38,428 nt of DNA from Actinomycetes bacterium (GCA_021847945.1 JAJZNG010000180.1:1-38428); one strand, 5' to 3'; positions 25,528-34,332 are shown, numbered from the stretch's first letter. Translations and numbers: made by a program. Notes: generated by a model from the letters alone, not told the origin.

Positions 25528-26665
25528 GGACCATATTCCTGCTTACAATTGAGTCCAAACTCTCGCTGATGTACTTGATCTCATCAAAACCCAATCCCAA
25601 GTGCATCGGTAGAGAGAGCAGGCGTCGGTGCGTCCATTCAGCTCTGGGACAGCTACCCTTGGCGTAGCTGTACATTGGATAATCAGTGTTGATACGGTAG
25701 TGTACACCGGGTGCTATTCCGGCGCTGTTCAGAGCGAGAATTGTTTCGTCTCGATTCTCGACTAGGATCGGATAAAGATGTCGAGAAGTTTCGCAGCCTG
25801 GCGCAATCGGGACTGTTCTAACAGCGTCGTGATTTTTGAGGCAGTTATCATACCACGTCCCTAGCTGCCTACGATAAGCGTTGTCTCGATCCAGGTAACG
25901 AAGCTGTACCAATCCTATAGCCGCCATAATGGAGTTCCCGTGGTACTTGAAGCCCACCGACTCTACGTCGTACATCCACTTGTATGAACCACTTCCATGG
26001 GTCCTAGTGTAGGTATCTTTGTTTATTCCAAGCCACGACAATTCTCGTGCATATGTGTCGTCGTCTGGATCACTGAAGCACACCATGCCCGAGTCAGCCG
26101 TGGGAAGGTTTTTCACTGCCTGAAAGCTAAAGACCACGGCAGACGCTCCGGCGCCAATCTGAGCGCCATTTAGCCTGGTCCCAGCAAGGTGTGCGGCGTC
26201 AAGAACGAGGTCCAGGCCGTGAGCTGCGCAGAGTTTGGCAACCTGCTCGTAGTTTCCGCTGTTTCCGCCGATCCCGACGTACATCACTGCCTTTGTTCGA
26301 GGAGTAATTGCCTTCTCCACGCTTTCTGGGTCGAGGCATAGGGTATCGTCAATATCCGCGAAGACTACTTTCATGCCTTCGTAGAGCAGGGCATGGTTCG
26401 TCGAGACAAATGTGAGCGGAGTTGAAATGATCTCATCACCCTCTGACCACTTCCGACGAACCTTGAGTGCCTTCACAGCCAGATGGAGACCACTTGTAGC
26501 TGAGTTGACAAATAATGCATGAGTTAGCTTCGTATATGCCTTCCAGGCCTCCTCGAATTGGATAGTCTTGAATCCGGCGCCTGTCCATCCTACGGTGAGA
26601 CATTCGCGTATCTCGTTGAGGCATTCTTCTACCTCGTACTGGGGTCGGAAAAGTTCTATGTCCAC
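25520..26665 (-). CDS. DegT/DnrJ/EryC1-family sugar aminotransferase
   Basis: PLP enzyme that transaminates a nucleotide-linked keto-sugar. 381 residues, the normal size. PLP lysine is Lys185 in FSFQAVKNLPTADSGM, preceded by the cofactor-ring residues DAAH (156-159); phosphate-binding Ser/Thr lie in NSATSGLHLAVKAL. C-terminal substrate residues include GIAPGVHYRINTDYPMY. It probably acts just before the neighbouring acetyltransferase in making an N-acetylated amino sugar. No 4,6-dehydratase is in the window, so that step must come from elsewhere. Lower GC than the flagellar genes, consistent with transfer. Confidence 0.87.
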   Translation of the reverse strand: MDIELFRPQYEVEECLNEIRECLTVGWTGAGFKTIQFEEAWKAYTKLTHALFVNSATSGLHLAVKALKVRRKWSEGDEIISTPLTFVSTNHALLYEGMKVVFADIDDTLCLDPESVEKAITPRTKAVMYVGIGGNSGNYEQVAKLCAAHGLDLVLDAAHLAGTRLNGAQIGAGASAVVFSFQAVKNLPTADSGMVCFSDPDDDTYARELSWLGINKDTYTRTHGSGSYKWMYDVESVGFKYHGNSIMAAIGLVQLRYLDRDNAYRRQLGTWYDNCLKNHDAVRTVPIAPGCETSRHLYPILVENRDETILALNSAGIAPGVHYRINTDYPMYSYAKGSCPRAEWTHRRLLSLPMHLGLGFDEIKYISESLDSIVSRNMVHA

Positions 26666-26699
26666 GTATTCCTCCGTCTGGGGACTGGTGATCTCTGGA

Positions 26700-29600
26700 T
26701 TAGTTGCGTGTAGCGACGAGGCGCTTCCCGGGTCGGAATGTCGCGTCCGGCCAACGGGCCGTGAGTAGCTCCACGTTGTGCTGAAGGCGGCTGAAACGTT
26801 CTGGCCCGGACTGTGATTCGAGATGGATAAGACAGGAGGCTGGCTCGTAGACGATCTCCCACCCGGCTTGCCGAAGTCCTAGGCACAGATCAACGTCCTC
26901 GTTGCCATTCCAGTATTGCTCACAGAAGCCACCAACCTCTTGGAACGCCGTTCTCCGGACTGCTATTGCTGCCGCCGTGACGGCCTCGACGTCGCAAAGC
27001 ACTGAAGCGTGCGGGTAGTCGGCTGGTTTTCCAACGTAGCGGTGGACGCCATGAAGTTCGGCACCGATTTCTTGAATGTCAATCCCCGCATGCTGGATAG
27101 ATCCATCTGGGTACAGGAGGCGTGCGCCGACAGCGCCGACGGTGGGTTCTTGGTCCAAGAGTGCGAGCATGGCGTCGAGCCACCCTGGGAGAGCTACCGT
27201 GTCGTTGTTCAAGAAGACGACCGTGTCACTGCGGGCAGCGGCGAATCCCTGGTTGCAAGCCTTGGCGAAACCTAGGTTCACGTGGTTTCGTATTACTTTG
27301 AAGAGCTCAGCATCTCCTTCGATGCGCGCCGTGGCGTCTGTCGAGGCGTTGTCGACCAAGATTACTTCCACGCCTGAGCAGTCGGTGGTCTCGGCGACGC
27401 TCTGGAGGCATGCCGAGGTTAGCTCGGCCTTGTTAAAACAGGGTATGACGATGCTGGCAGGGGGGAGGGCTCCGGTGGATCCCGAGCGGGGTATTTGTAT
27501 CTGCAAGCTTGTGGGTCGCTGAGGCGCTTTCGCAGATAACTCGGTTGCGATGGAAATGTCGGCTAGAAGGTCTGGCGCTATCGCAGCTGCGTCGGAAAGT
27601 ATGCGCCGGTACTCGACCCCGGATGCGGTCGCTGCTGACGCAGAGAAGGCTTCTCTGGCGGCCGGGTCTTTGAAGGCAGCCCAGGCGACCGCAGCCGAGA
27701 GCGCTCGAAGCACTACCGGGGCATCAGATCGCGCCATTGCTATCAGTGGGCAGGAAGCCGCGAAGCCGGCCTGGCGGAGGCGGGTCGACCACACCAATGC
27801 CCTAGGGGTGTCTAAGCGATGAGATAGTTTCGCAGCCGTTGCGAGTACGAGCTGCGCGTCTATAGACTGCCGAAAGCAAGCTTCAAGAGTGCGGTCAGCT
27901 GCTTCGCCCTTCAGCTGTAGCGCCTGGGCCATGAAGAGCTTGAGCTTGGATGCCGGCAAGGCGGCAGCCAGTTCTGCGGTGTCGCGCCCTGCGGCGTCTA
28001 GCAGTTCGATCACGTTTCCCAGGTGCGAGTCGAGCACACCCTCTTCGCTTAGTGCGTTCAAAAGAGCATCAGCTGCTTCTCCCGGACGTCCAAGCGCCGA
28101 CAGCGCCTGTGCGCGATAGGCGGCTATAGAGCCAGCTGCCTGGGAGAATCCGTCTTGGTCGCTGACGCCGGTGACCACCGAGTCGAGCAACTCCAAGGCA
28201 CGCGAAGGGTCGCCTGAGGCGAGGTGCAAGGGTGCTTCTAGTGCGGCGACAGTACTAGCATCTCCTCCTTCCGTGCGGAGACGGTCACACATGGCGAAAG
28301 CTTCGTCGGTGCGTCCGAGTGCAGCTGCTGCGCTGATGGCGCTGTGGAGGGCAAGTCGCCTCGTGATCTGATTGTCGCTGACATCGAGCGCTTCTAGGAG
28401 GTATCTGAGGCCCTCTTCGGTGTTTCCTGCCAGGACAAGGGATCGGCCGAGCGAGGTCAGTGTGTACCCGCGGTCCCACACGTCGGTATCTTCCGCTTCC
28501 GCTCGGGCCAGCCGAATGTTGCGCTCCGCCTTGTTACGTGAAGCCATCCTTTGGTCCGTGTATCCCATGTGGAGTATCCATCCACCGTCGCTGAGCTCCG
28601 CTTGGAGTATGGATTCATGGCTGCCCCGGCGGGCAATCTGCTCGTGCAGTCGTCCCGTCCACTCACAACGGTCGCGCCGGAAGAGCCGCGCAGCGTGGTG
28701 GGAGAATCCCGAGCCCGCTCCTGCACCCGTGACGTTGTCGATTCGTACAGACCACGCATCTATGTCGGGCCTGGTTGAGACCAGCAGGGACCGCAGTTGC
28801 GCGGCGTTGTCGGTCTGGAGGGTCTCGTCAGCGTCGAGCCACAAGATCCACTCTCCGCTGCAATAGCTAAGCGCTTCGTTGCGAGCCCTCGAGAAGTCGT
28901 CATCCCAGTAGCCTTCGACGACGGTGGCGCCTGCAGCGCGTGCCAGCAGGACAGTAGCGTCGGTCGATCCAGTGTCGTAGACGACGATCTCGTCGGCGAA
29001 TCCCTCTAGCGACGCCAAACATTCCCCGATGAGCTCCTCCTCGTCCTTGGTGATCAGGCATGCCGACACCATCACGGGTCGCTCGGCCGTCGCATCTGGG
29101 CCGTGCGCGCTTAGGAAACGCGCTCGGTTGGATTCCTGCTCTGCGTACCAGTCCAACCCGTTGGCGTCGAAAGTCTTATGCCCTTCGTGATGTACGAAGG
29201 ACTCGTGACTGATTACTAGCTTGAAGCCTGAGGCAGTTATACGTCTGCACAGGTCGTCGTCTTCGAAACCACCTATGCCGTATCCTTCGTCGAATCCTCC
29301 CAGATCCTCGAACACCGACCGCCGGACCGCAAGAGCGAACCCCACCAGGCGCGTGGCAGGCGAGATCATGGAGCGGTGAGCCGCAGACCAGGCACGTGCG
29401 AAGCGGCGCATCTCTGCGGGTTTGGTATAGTCAGCTTCAGCGACGACCTGCGGGCCTGAGACGAAGTTGGACCTTGGACCTGCTGCACCCACCTGAGGGT
29501 CGTCGAAAGTTGCTATGAGAGGTTCTATCCACCTCGACGGCAGCAGAGTGTCGTTGTTCAAGAAGATGATGATGTCGTTGCGAGCTAGCGCTGCTGCGTC

Positions 29601-29819
29601 GTTGCAACCCCCGGCGAAGCCCCGGTTTACTTGGTTGGTGATGACTTCTATCCACGGGTAGGCTGCCAGACCTCTGGGAGTGGCGTCGGTGGAGCCGTTG
29701 TCTACGACCACCACTTGGTCCTTGACTCCGAGGGTCGGTCTGAGGGAGTCGAGGCAGGCCTTGGTGGTCTCCCAACCGTTCCATGCAAGAATCGCGACTG
29801 TTACGGGTGTGCGGCTCAT
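26700..29819 (-). CDS. Triple-domain family 2 glycosyltransferase
   Basis: 1039 residues with three GT-A domains. Domain 1 (about 5-215) resembles rhamnosyltransferases: VVVDNGSTDATPRG, FLNNDTLLP, and GGFEDDDLCRR. Domain 2 (about 250-440) is the SunS/TPR-type transferase: SACLITKDEEELIGECLASL, YDTGSTDATV, WLDADETL. Residues about 440-760 are Ala/Leu-rich helical, TPR-like repeats. Domain 3 (about 788-1000) repeats the rhamnosyltransferase pattern: VDNASTDAT, FLNNDTVALPGW, GNEDVDLCL. No membrane helix, so cytoplasmic. It is divergent from fliC across 217 bases and probably builds and/or transfers a glycan to flagellin. Donor sugars are unknown. Confidence 0.88.
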   Translation of the reverse strand: MSRTPVTVAILAWNGWETTKACLDSLRPTLGVKDQVVVVDNGSTDATPRGLAAYPWIEVITNQVNRGFAGGCNDAAALARNDIIIFLNNDTLLPSRWIEPLIATFDDPQVGAAGPRSNFVSGPQVVAEADYTKPAEMRRFARAWSAAHRSMISPATRLVGFALAVRRSVFEDLGGFDEGYGIGGFEDDDLCRRITASGFKLVISHESFVHHEGHKTFDANGLDWYAEQESNRARFLSAHGPDATAERPVMVSACLITKDEEELIGECLASLEGFADEIVVYDTGSTDATVLLARAAGATVVEGYWDDDFSRARNEALSYCSGEWILWLDADETLQTDNAAQLRSLLVSTRPDIDAWSVRIDNVTGAGAGSGFSHHAARLFRRDRCEWTGRLHEQIARRGSHESILQAELSDGGWILHMGYTDQRMASRNKAERNIRLARAEAEDTDVWDRGYTLTSLGRSLVLAGNTEEGLRYLLEALDVSDNQITRRLALHSAISAAAALGRTDEAFAMCDRLRTEGGDASTVAALEAPLHLASGDPSRALELLDSVVTGVSDQDGFSQAAGSIAAYRAQALSALGRPGEAADALLNALSEEGVLDSHLGNVIELLDAAGRDTAELAAALPASKLKLFMAQALQLKGEAADRTLEACFRQSIDAQLVLATAAKLSHRLDTPRALVWSTRLRQAGFAASCPLIAMARSDAPVVLRALSAAVAWAAFKDPAAREAFSASAATASGVEYRRILSDAAAIAPDLLADISIATELSAKAPQRPTSLQIQIPRSGSTGALPPASIVIPCFNKAELTSACLQSVAETTDCSGVEVILVDNASTDATARIEGDAELFKVIRNHVNLGFAKACNQGFAAARSDTVVFLNNDTVALPGWLDAMLALLDQEPTVGAVGARLLYPDGSIQHAGIDIQEIGAELHGVHRYVGKPADYPHASVLCDVEAVTAAAIAVRRTAFQEVGGFCEQYWNGNEDVDLCLGLRQAGWEIVYEPASCLIHLESQSGPERFSRLQHNVELLTARWPDATFRPGKRLVATRN

Positions 29820-30036
29820 CGGCTTTAGGATCGGCTGGAACCGGGCAATTCTTGATGTTGTAGGAAAATACGCCTACCCCCGCAAGGAGCCGATCGTTCC
29901 GGCGGGTTCTTTGTGTGATTGCTCTCAAGTCGCCGGTGCTCGGAGACGAGGACTATGTTGCTGAACCCGGCGACCGGCCGGCTAACAGTTAACCAGGGTC
30001 TCGAAGGAGTCGGGGCCTGCTTCCCAGGAGGAACGG
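29820..30036. promoter_or_regulatory. Divergent glycosyltransferase/fliC promoter and leader region
   Basis: No gene. It must hold the flagellin promoter. I found no convincing TAAA-N15-GCCGATAA (FliA-type) site: GCCGATCG at 29889-29896 has no partner at the right distance. A near-perfect inverted repeat GGCTAAC-A-GTTAACC (29980-29994, one mismatch) lies 42 bases before the fliC start and could be an operator or leader element. The fliC ribosome binding site AGGAGG is at 30026-30031. Confidence 0.5.
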
Positions 30037-30037
30037 A
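30006..30037 (+). promoter_or_regulatory. Candidate CsrA-binding GGA motifs in the fliC leader
   Basis: GGA occurs at 30006, 30027, 30030 and 30035. The two middle ones form the Shine-Dalgarno sequence. The last one overlaps the start codon in ACGGATGT, which resembles the 3' part of the CsrA consensus (RUACARGGAUGU). Bound CsrA would block ribosome entry, as in Bacillus hag. This is inferred from motif and circuit logic; GGA is also inherent in any strong ribosome binding site. Confidence 0.5.
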
Positions 30038-30873
30038 TGTCTTCTCTAGTAGTAAATAACAACCTGTCGGCTCTTAACGCCTACAACAACGTAAACCAGA
30101 CCGATATGGCGATGTCGAAGGCTATATCGCAGTTGTCGTCAGGTCTGCAGATCCAGACCGCCGCTGATAACCCCGCCGGGTACGTCACCGCGGAAGGTCT
30201 TCAGTCCCAGGCTAACGGCTACACGCAGGCCATAAGCAACGCCCAGAACGGCGTCTCGCTCATCCAGACCGCGAGCGGTGCGCTGAACCAGGTCGTTTCT
30301 ATCCTGCAAACCATGAACTCTCTGGCGCTAGCTTCGGCGAACGGTGCTACCAACGACAGCAACTCGCTCAACGCTAATCAGCAGGAGTTCACTGCGCTGT
30401 CCAACCAGATCGACCAGATCTCCCAGACGACGCAGTTCGGTACCACCCAACTGCTGAACGGCAGCTTCTCGCAGCAGACCCTGCAGGTCGGGGCCTTCGA
30501 CACCGTAAGCAACGTCATCACCCTTACCATTCAGGGCATCAGCACTGGTGCTCTCAACATAGCTACTACAGCGGTGTCGGTGAGCAACGCTGCAAGTGCC
30601 CAGGCGGCCGCATCGGCTGTGCAAGCTGCCATCAGCCAAGTGGCTTCGATAGAGGCAGCGGTCGGTGCAACGCAGAACCAGCTCAACGCAGTCGTAGCGA
30701 ACCTCACCGTGGGTCAGCAGAACCTGCAGTCAGCGTACTCGAGCATGGTCGACGTGAACTTCGCCCAGGCGACCACCACGTACAGTACGGATCAGATCCT
30801 CATGCAGTCGGGCGTTGCGATGCTCTCACAGGCGCAACAGACCCCGTCGCTGGTCCTCAAGCTGCTTCAGTAG
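30037..30873 (+). CDS. fliC: Flagellin
   Basis: Filament subunit exported through the flagellar tube. 278 residues, a short flagellin with D0/D1 helices and almost no variable D2/D3 domain. The N-terminus reads VVNNNLSALNAYNNVNQTDM then ISQLSSGLQIQTAADNPAGY. The C-terminus ends TDQILMQSGVAMLSQAQQTP with the Leu-rich final helix. Middle residues are rich in Ser/Thr/Asn, which offers many O-glycosylation sites for the adjacent transferases. ATG start after a strong AGGAGG. A large hairpin follows the gene, and fliD comes next. Confidence 0.96.
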   Translation: MSSLVVNNNLSALNAYNNVNQTDMAMSKAISQLSSGLQIQTAADNPAGYVTAEGLQSQANGYTQAISNAQNGVSLIQTASGALNQVVSILQTMNSLALASANGATNDSNSLNANQQEFTALSNQIDQISQTTQFGTTQLLNGSFSQQTLQVGAFDTVSNVITLTIQGISTGALNIATTAVSVSNAASAQAAASAVQAAISQVASIEAAVGATQNQLNAVVANLTVGQQNLQSAYSSMVDVNFAQATTTYSTDQILMQSGVAMLSQAQQTPSLVLKLLQ

Positions 30874-30891
30874 ACGTAGTTTCAAACCACG

Positions 30892-30937
30892 AAGGGACTG
30901 CCGGTCCCGGGCGTCGACCCGGGGCCGGCGGGCCCTT
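30892..30937 (+). terminator. Strong hairpin after fliC
   Basis: Two 20-base arms (30892-30911 and 30918-30937) around a 6-base loop pair along their whole length with one mismatch and two G-U pairs. It is very GC-rich, with AAGGG/CCCTT at the base, but no T-run follows. It lies 18 bases after the fliC stop. It probably terminates most flagellin transcripts and protects their 3' ends, with partial readthrough to fliD. Confidence 0.75.
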
Positions 30938-31004
30938 AAGGTTCCACAGAGCAACCCTGCCAGCCTTGGCCTGGCCTTACTAAGTGACGAAGGAGGTATA
31001 GCTA

Positions 31005-33563
31005 ATGTCATCCACATCATCTGGTACCTCCGTGGGCGGTGGGAGTCTTACCACCCCACCCATAGTCTCCTACGGTCTCGTGTCGGGGATCAACACCCAG
31101 CAGGTCATTGCTGCCGAGCTCCAGCCGTTCCAGATTCCGATCAATAACCTGACGTCGGAGCAGTCGACGATCTCGTCGAACGTTGCAGACTACCAGCAGA
31201 TCAATTCTGACCTGCTTGCGTTGCAGACCGCTGCCAACACGCTCGCTATGCCGTCAGGATGGAACTCCCGATCAGCAACGTCGTCGAACACTGCGGTAGC
31301 CACGGCTAGCGCAGGTCCGGGCACGCCGATCGGATCGGTGCAGTTCACCGTCACCCAGCTCGCCTCGGCCAACACGATCGTCTCATCAGGCAGCGTATCT
31401 TCCACTTCCCAGGTGGTTACGTCCAACCCGGCCCTGCTCATCTCCGAAGGCGCCAACCAACTCGGGTTCGCTTCCCTGGCGGCCGGCAGCAGCGTCGCAC
31501 TGGGCGCTCATACCTTCAGCGTGACCCAGGCCTCACAGGCTGCTTCTCTGACCGGCACCTCCACCCCCGGGTCGTCCGGAACGGCCACCACGATAACAGC
31601 CTTGAACAACACGGTCGACGTCACTGTAAACGGAACCGCCTACGCTCTGAGCCTGGCCGCGAGCCCGTCTGGCGGCTACAGCTCCTCGGCTCTCCTAGCT
31701 GCTGTGAACTCGGCGATCAGCTCTGCAGGCGCCTCCGGGGTCCTACAAGCCGGCTACGACAGCGCCGGCCATCTTGTGTTGTCGACTGTCGACCAGGGCT
31801 CCTCGCAGAGCCTGGCCGTCACGGGCGGCACGGCGCTAAGCACCCTCGGACTGTCAGCTGCGAGCACCACCGGCGTCGACGCGATCGTCAACGTGGACGG
31901 CACTGCCAACACCATCTCGACTGTCACCCCTGGTGCTGCCCTCACCCTCAGCGGTCCGTCCGGCGCTACCTACACGGCCACCCTTGCAGGCTCGGGGTCT
32001 CAGACGTACGTGAATAGCTCCCTGATATCCGTTGCGTCGATCAACGCGACGAACGTAAGCACGGGCAGCGGCTCGCTGGCCGATGTCGTCTCCAACATAA
32101 ACGCCTCGGGGACCGGAGTGACAGCGTCGGCGGTCCAGACATCCGCTGGTTCCTACGTGCTGCAGATGTCGTCGTCGCAGACCGGAACGAACGGTGACCT
32201 CTCCGTCGACCCCAACGCCTTCTCCTCATCGACCTTAGGTAGCCTGCGCACCGCCGTCGCCGGCGCCAACGCCGAACTTCAAGTAGGTGGAACGTCGGGC
32301 TACACGGTGTCCTCCCAGACGAACACCTTCTCGGGTCTCCTGCCCGGACTGTCCGTTACGGCACAGCAGGTGAGCTCCACGCCCGTAACAGTCACTGTCG
32401 GCAACGACGCGTCAGCCGCTGCCAGCTCGGTCGGTAACCTCGTGAGCGACGCCAACACGGTGTTGTCCGACCTGCAGAAATACGCCGGATACAACCAGGC
32501 GACCAAGCAGGGTGGGCCGCTCATGGGATCGGCGATCCTCCAAGGCCTGACGAACTCGATCCTATCGGCGGTCGCCTCCACAGTCGGAACGTCCGGCGTG
32601 GGCAGCGCCGCTAACGTCGGAATAACCATCAGCAACGGACAGCTGAGTTTCAATCAGACCACTTTCGAGGCGGCTTTCAACGCGAACCCGGCCCAGGTGC
32701 AGTCCGTATTCGCTCAGGGAGGCACATTCACACCGTCGTCGCAGTCGTACTCGGGTCAGGTTTCGTTCTCCTACGCAGGGCCCACGACACTCCCGGGTAC
32801 CTACGCCATCGACGTGTCGCATTCGGCTACGCAGGCCAGTGATCTGGGAGCTACTTTGCCCGGCGGAGCTGTAAGTGCAGGGGAGACCCTCACGATCGGG
32901 GCGGGTTCTGCGAGCGCCACCTACACCACTACCTCGGGGCAGTCTCTCGCGTCGATCGCAGCGGGCCTGAACAGCGCATTCGCATCTCAGGGCATGTCTC
33001 TCTCCGCGCAGGTCGTAGGAGGCACACAACTCCAACTCGTCTCTGCAGGATACGGGTCGGCGACCTCGTTCAACGTGAGCACAACCAACACTGCGTCGGG
33101 GACCCTGGGACTGACAGGCGCCGCCTCCAGCGCAACCTTCTCCGGGACCGACGTCGCCGGGACCATAAATGGGGTAACCGCTACCGGGTCCGGTCAGTTC
33201 CTGTCGGCTCCGACGTCGGACCCTACGCTGGCCGGTCTCGCCGTGCAGGTGACCGCGAGCGGCATAACCTCGTCCACGAATCTCGGATCCCTCACCTACA
33301 CGCCCGGTCTCGCCCAAGCCTTGGCTACCGTGGCCAACTCGATGGCGAACCCGGCCACCGGTGCCATCACCCAGACAGTCCAGAGCATGCAGAACCAGTC
33401 GGCAGCCCTCACCCCGCAGATCCAGATGTACCAGAGGATCGTGAGCCAGGAGCAGCAGATGTTGAGCAACAAGTACGCCAACATGGAGTCCGTGCTCGGC
33501 ACTTTGAAGAACCAGAGCTCCGCCCTTACGGGTGAGCTCGCGTCGATAGCAGCGAACGGATGA
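31005..33563 (+). CDS. fliD: Flagellar filament cap protein FliD
   Basis: Caps the filament and guides flagellin folding. 852 residues, well above the usual 450-650. The N-terminal FliD domain is clear (YGLVSGINTQQVIAAELQPF, then IPINNLTSEQSTISSNVADY). The C-terminal end has VQSMQNQSAALTPQIQMYQR and MLSNKYANMESVLGTLKNQ. The middle ~550 residues are Ser/Thr/Gly/Ala-rich with several repeat-like beta segments (for example TVDVTVNGTAYALSL, VAGTINGVTATGSGQ), probably extra surface domains. A GAAGGAGGT ribosome binding site precedes the ATG at 31005. Confidence 0.93.
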   Translation: MSSTSSGTSVGGGSLTTPPIVSYGLVSGINTQQVIAAELQPFQIPINNLTSEQSTISSNVADYQQINSDLLALQTAANTLAMPSGWNSRSATSSNTAVATASAGPGTPIGSVQFTVTQLASANTIVSSGSVSSTSQVVTSNPALLISEGANQLGFASLAAGSSVALGAHTFSVTQASQAASLTGTSTPGSSGTATTITALNNTVDVTVNGTAYALSLAASPSGGYSSSALLAAVNSAISSAGASGVLQAGYDSAGHLVLSTVDQGSSQSLAVTGGTALSTLGLSAASTTGVDAIVNVDGTANTISTVTPGAALTLSGPSGATYTATLAGSGSQTYVNSSLISVASINATNVSTGSGSLADVVSNINASGTGVTASAVQTSAGSYVLQMSSSQTGTNGDLSVDPNAFSSSTLGSLRTAVAGANAELQVGGTSGYTVSSQTNTFSGLLPGLSVTAQQVSSTPVTVTVGNDASAAASSVGNLVSDANTVLSDLQKYAGYNQATKQGGPLMGSAILQGLTNSILSAVASTVGTSGVGSAANVGITISNGQLSFNQTTFEAAFNANPAQVQSVFAQGGTFTPSSQSYSGQVSFSYAGPTTLPGTYAIDVSHSATQASDLGATLPGGAVSAGETLTIGAGSASATYTTTSGQSLASIAAGLNSAFASQGMSLSAQVVGGTQLQLVSAGYGSATSFNVSTTNTASGTLGLTGAASSATFSGTDVAGTINGVTATGSGQFLSAPTSDPTLAGLAVQVTASGITSSTNLGSLTYTPGLAQALATVANSMANPATGAITQTVQSMQNQSAALTPQIQMYQRIVSQEQQMLSNKYANMESVLGTLKNQSSALTGELASIAANG

Positions 33564-33582
33564 CGTCAGGCAGGAGGCCAAG

Positions 33583-34005
33583 GTGACTGCGACAAACCAG
33601 CGAGCCGAGGAGATGCGGCTCAGGTACCTCACAGAAGCCATCGAGACGTCGACGCCGGCTTCACGGCTGACCATGCTCCTAGACGCCTTGGAGATGGACC
33701 TGGCCCGCGCCGACCGGGCCTTCGTCGACGGGTCGAACCCCAAGACCGTCAGCGACCTGCTGATCCACGCACAGGAGATCATCCTCGCCCTTCGGGACAC
33801 GCTGGACACGTCGGCGTGGGAACCAGCCGGCCAGATAGGCTCCCTCTACGACCACTTCTATTCGGAGTTGGTGAGATCCAACCTGGAGAAGGACCGGGCG
33901 AGGGCAGCCGAAGTCGCGTCGCACGTAGCCACCCTCGCTGCGGCTTGGCGTGCCGCTGCGAGGTCCGTCGAGAAGACTAGCGTCGAATCGGGTGCGATAG
34001 GTTGA
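33583..34005 (+). CDS. fliS: Flagellin export chaperone FliS
   Basis: Four-helix chaperone that holds the C-terminal helix of flagellin before export. 140 residues. The N-terminal segment RYLTEAIETSTPASRLTMLL matches the FliS YxxxxIxTASPxxLxxML motif. The middle AQEIILALRDTLD and GQIGSLYDHFYSELVRSNLE are also typical. GTG start at 33583 after AGGAGG at 33572-33577. In some bacteria FliS also takes part in the CsrA-FliW-flagellin homeostasis. It overlaps the next gene by four bases (TTGA). Confidence 0.95.
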   Translation: MTATNQRAEEMRLRYLTEAIETSTPASRLTMLLDALEMDLARADRAFVDGSNPKTVSDLLIHAQEIILALRDTLDTSAWEPAGQIGSLYDHFYSELVRSNLEKDRARAAEVASHVATLAAAWRAAARSVEKTSVESGAIG

Positions 34006-34304
34006 GCGGTACCGACTGGGACGAGCTCCTCGACTCCATGCAGCGACGCTTGGAGGCGATAGAGGCCATGTTTGTCTCGGACTCCCATGTGGCGGTAGAA
34101 CCGTTCCAGCTGCCGGAGGGGATAGGACCACTGCCGAGGGAGCTTCGCCATCGGGCCGAGCAGCTGCTCTCCGATACCGTCGAGGCCGAAATCCGCTTGG
34201 AGCGCCTGATGGGCCTGACGGCCCGGCGCCTCCACGCAGTCTCGGGTGCTAAGGCCTTCGACGTCGGCCGTCCTGCTCCTACCTACGTCGATCAGTCCGC
34301 CTGA
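34002..34304 (+). CDS. Small helical protein in the fliT position
   Basis: 100 residues, mostly helical (WDELLDSMQRRLEAIEAMF; ELRHRAEQLLSDTVEAEIRL), with no membrane segment. TTG start overlapping the fliS stop. The position after fliS is that of fliT, the FliD chaperone, and the size and helicity fit, but I see no firm FliT signature. Best described as a FliT-like candidate. The stop codon lies inside the first copy of a 14-base direct repeat (34293-34306 and 34310-34323). Confidence 0.68.
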   Translation: MSGTDWDELLDSMQRRLEAIEAMFVSDSHVAVEPFQLPEGIGPLPRELRHRAEQLLSDTVEAEIRLERLMGLTARRLHAVSGAKAFDVGRPAPTYVDQSA

Positions 34305-34332
34305 GCAGCCAGTCCGCCTGAGCTCGTAGCTC

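Noticed and set aside
29889-29896. FliA (sigma-28) promoter for fliC at GCCGATCG
   Set aside because: No TAAA-like element lies 15 bases upstream. The nearest A-run (29865-29868) is 20 bases away.
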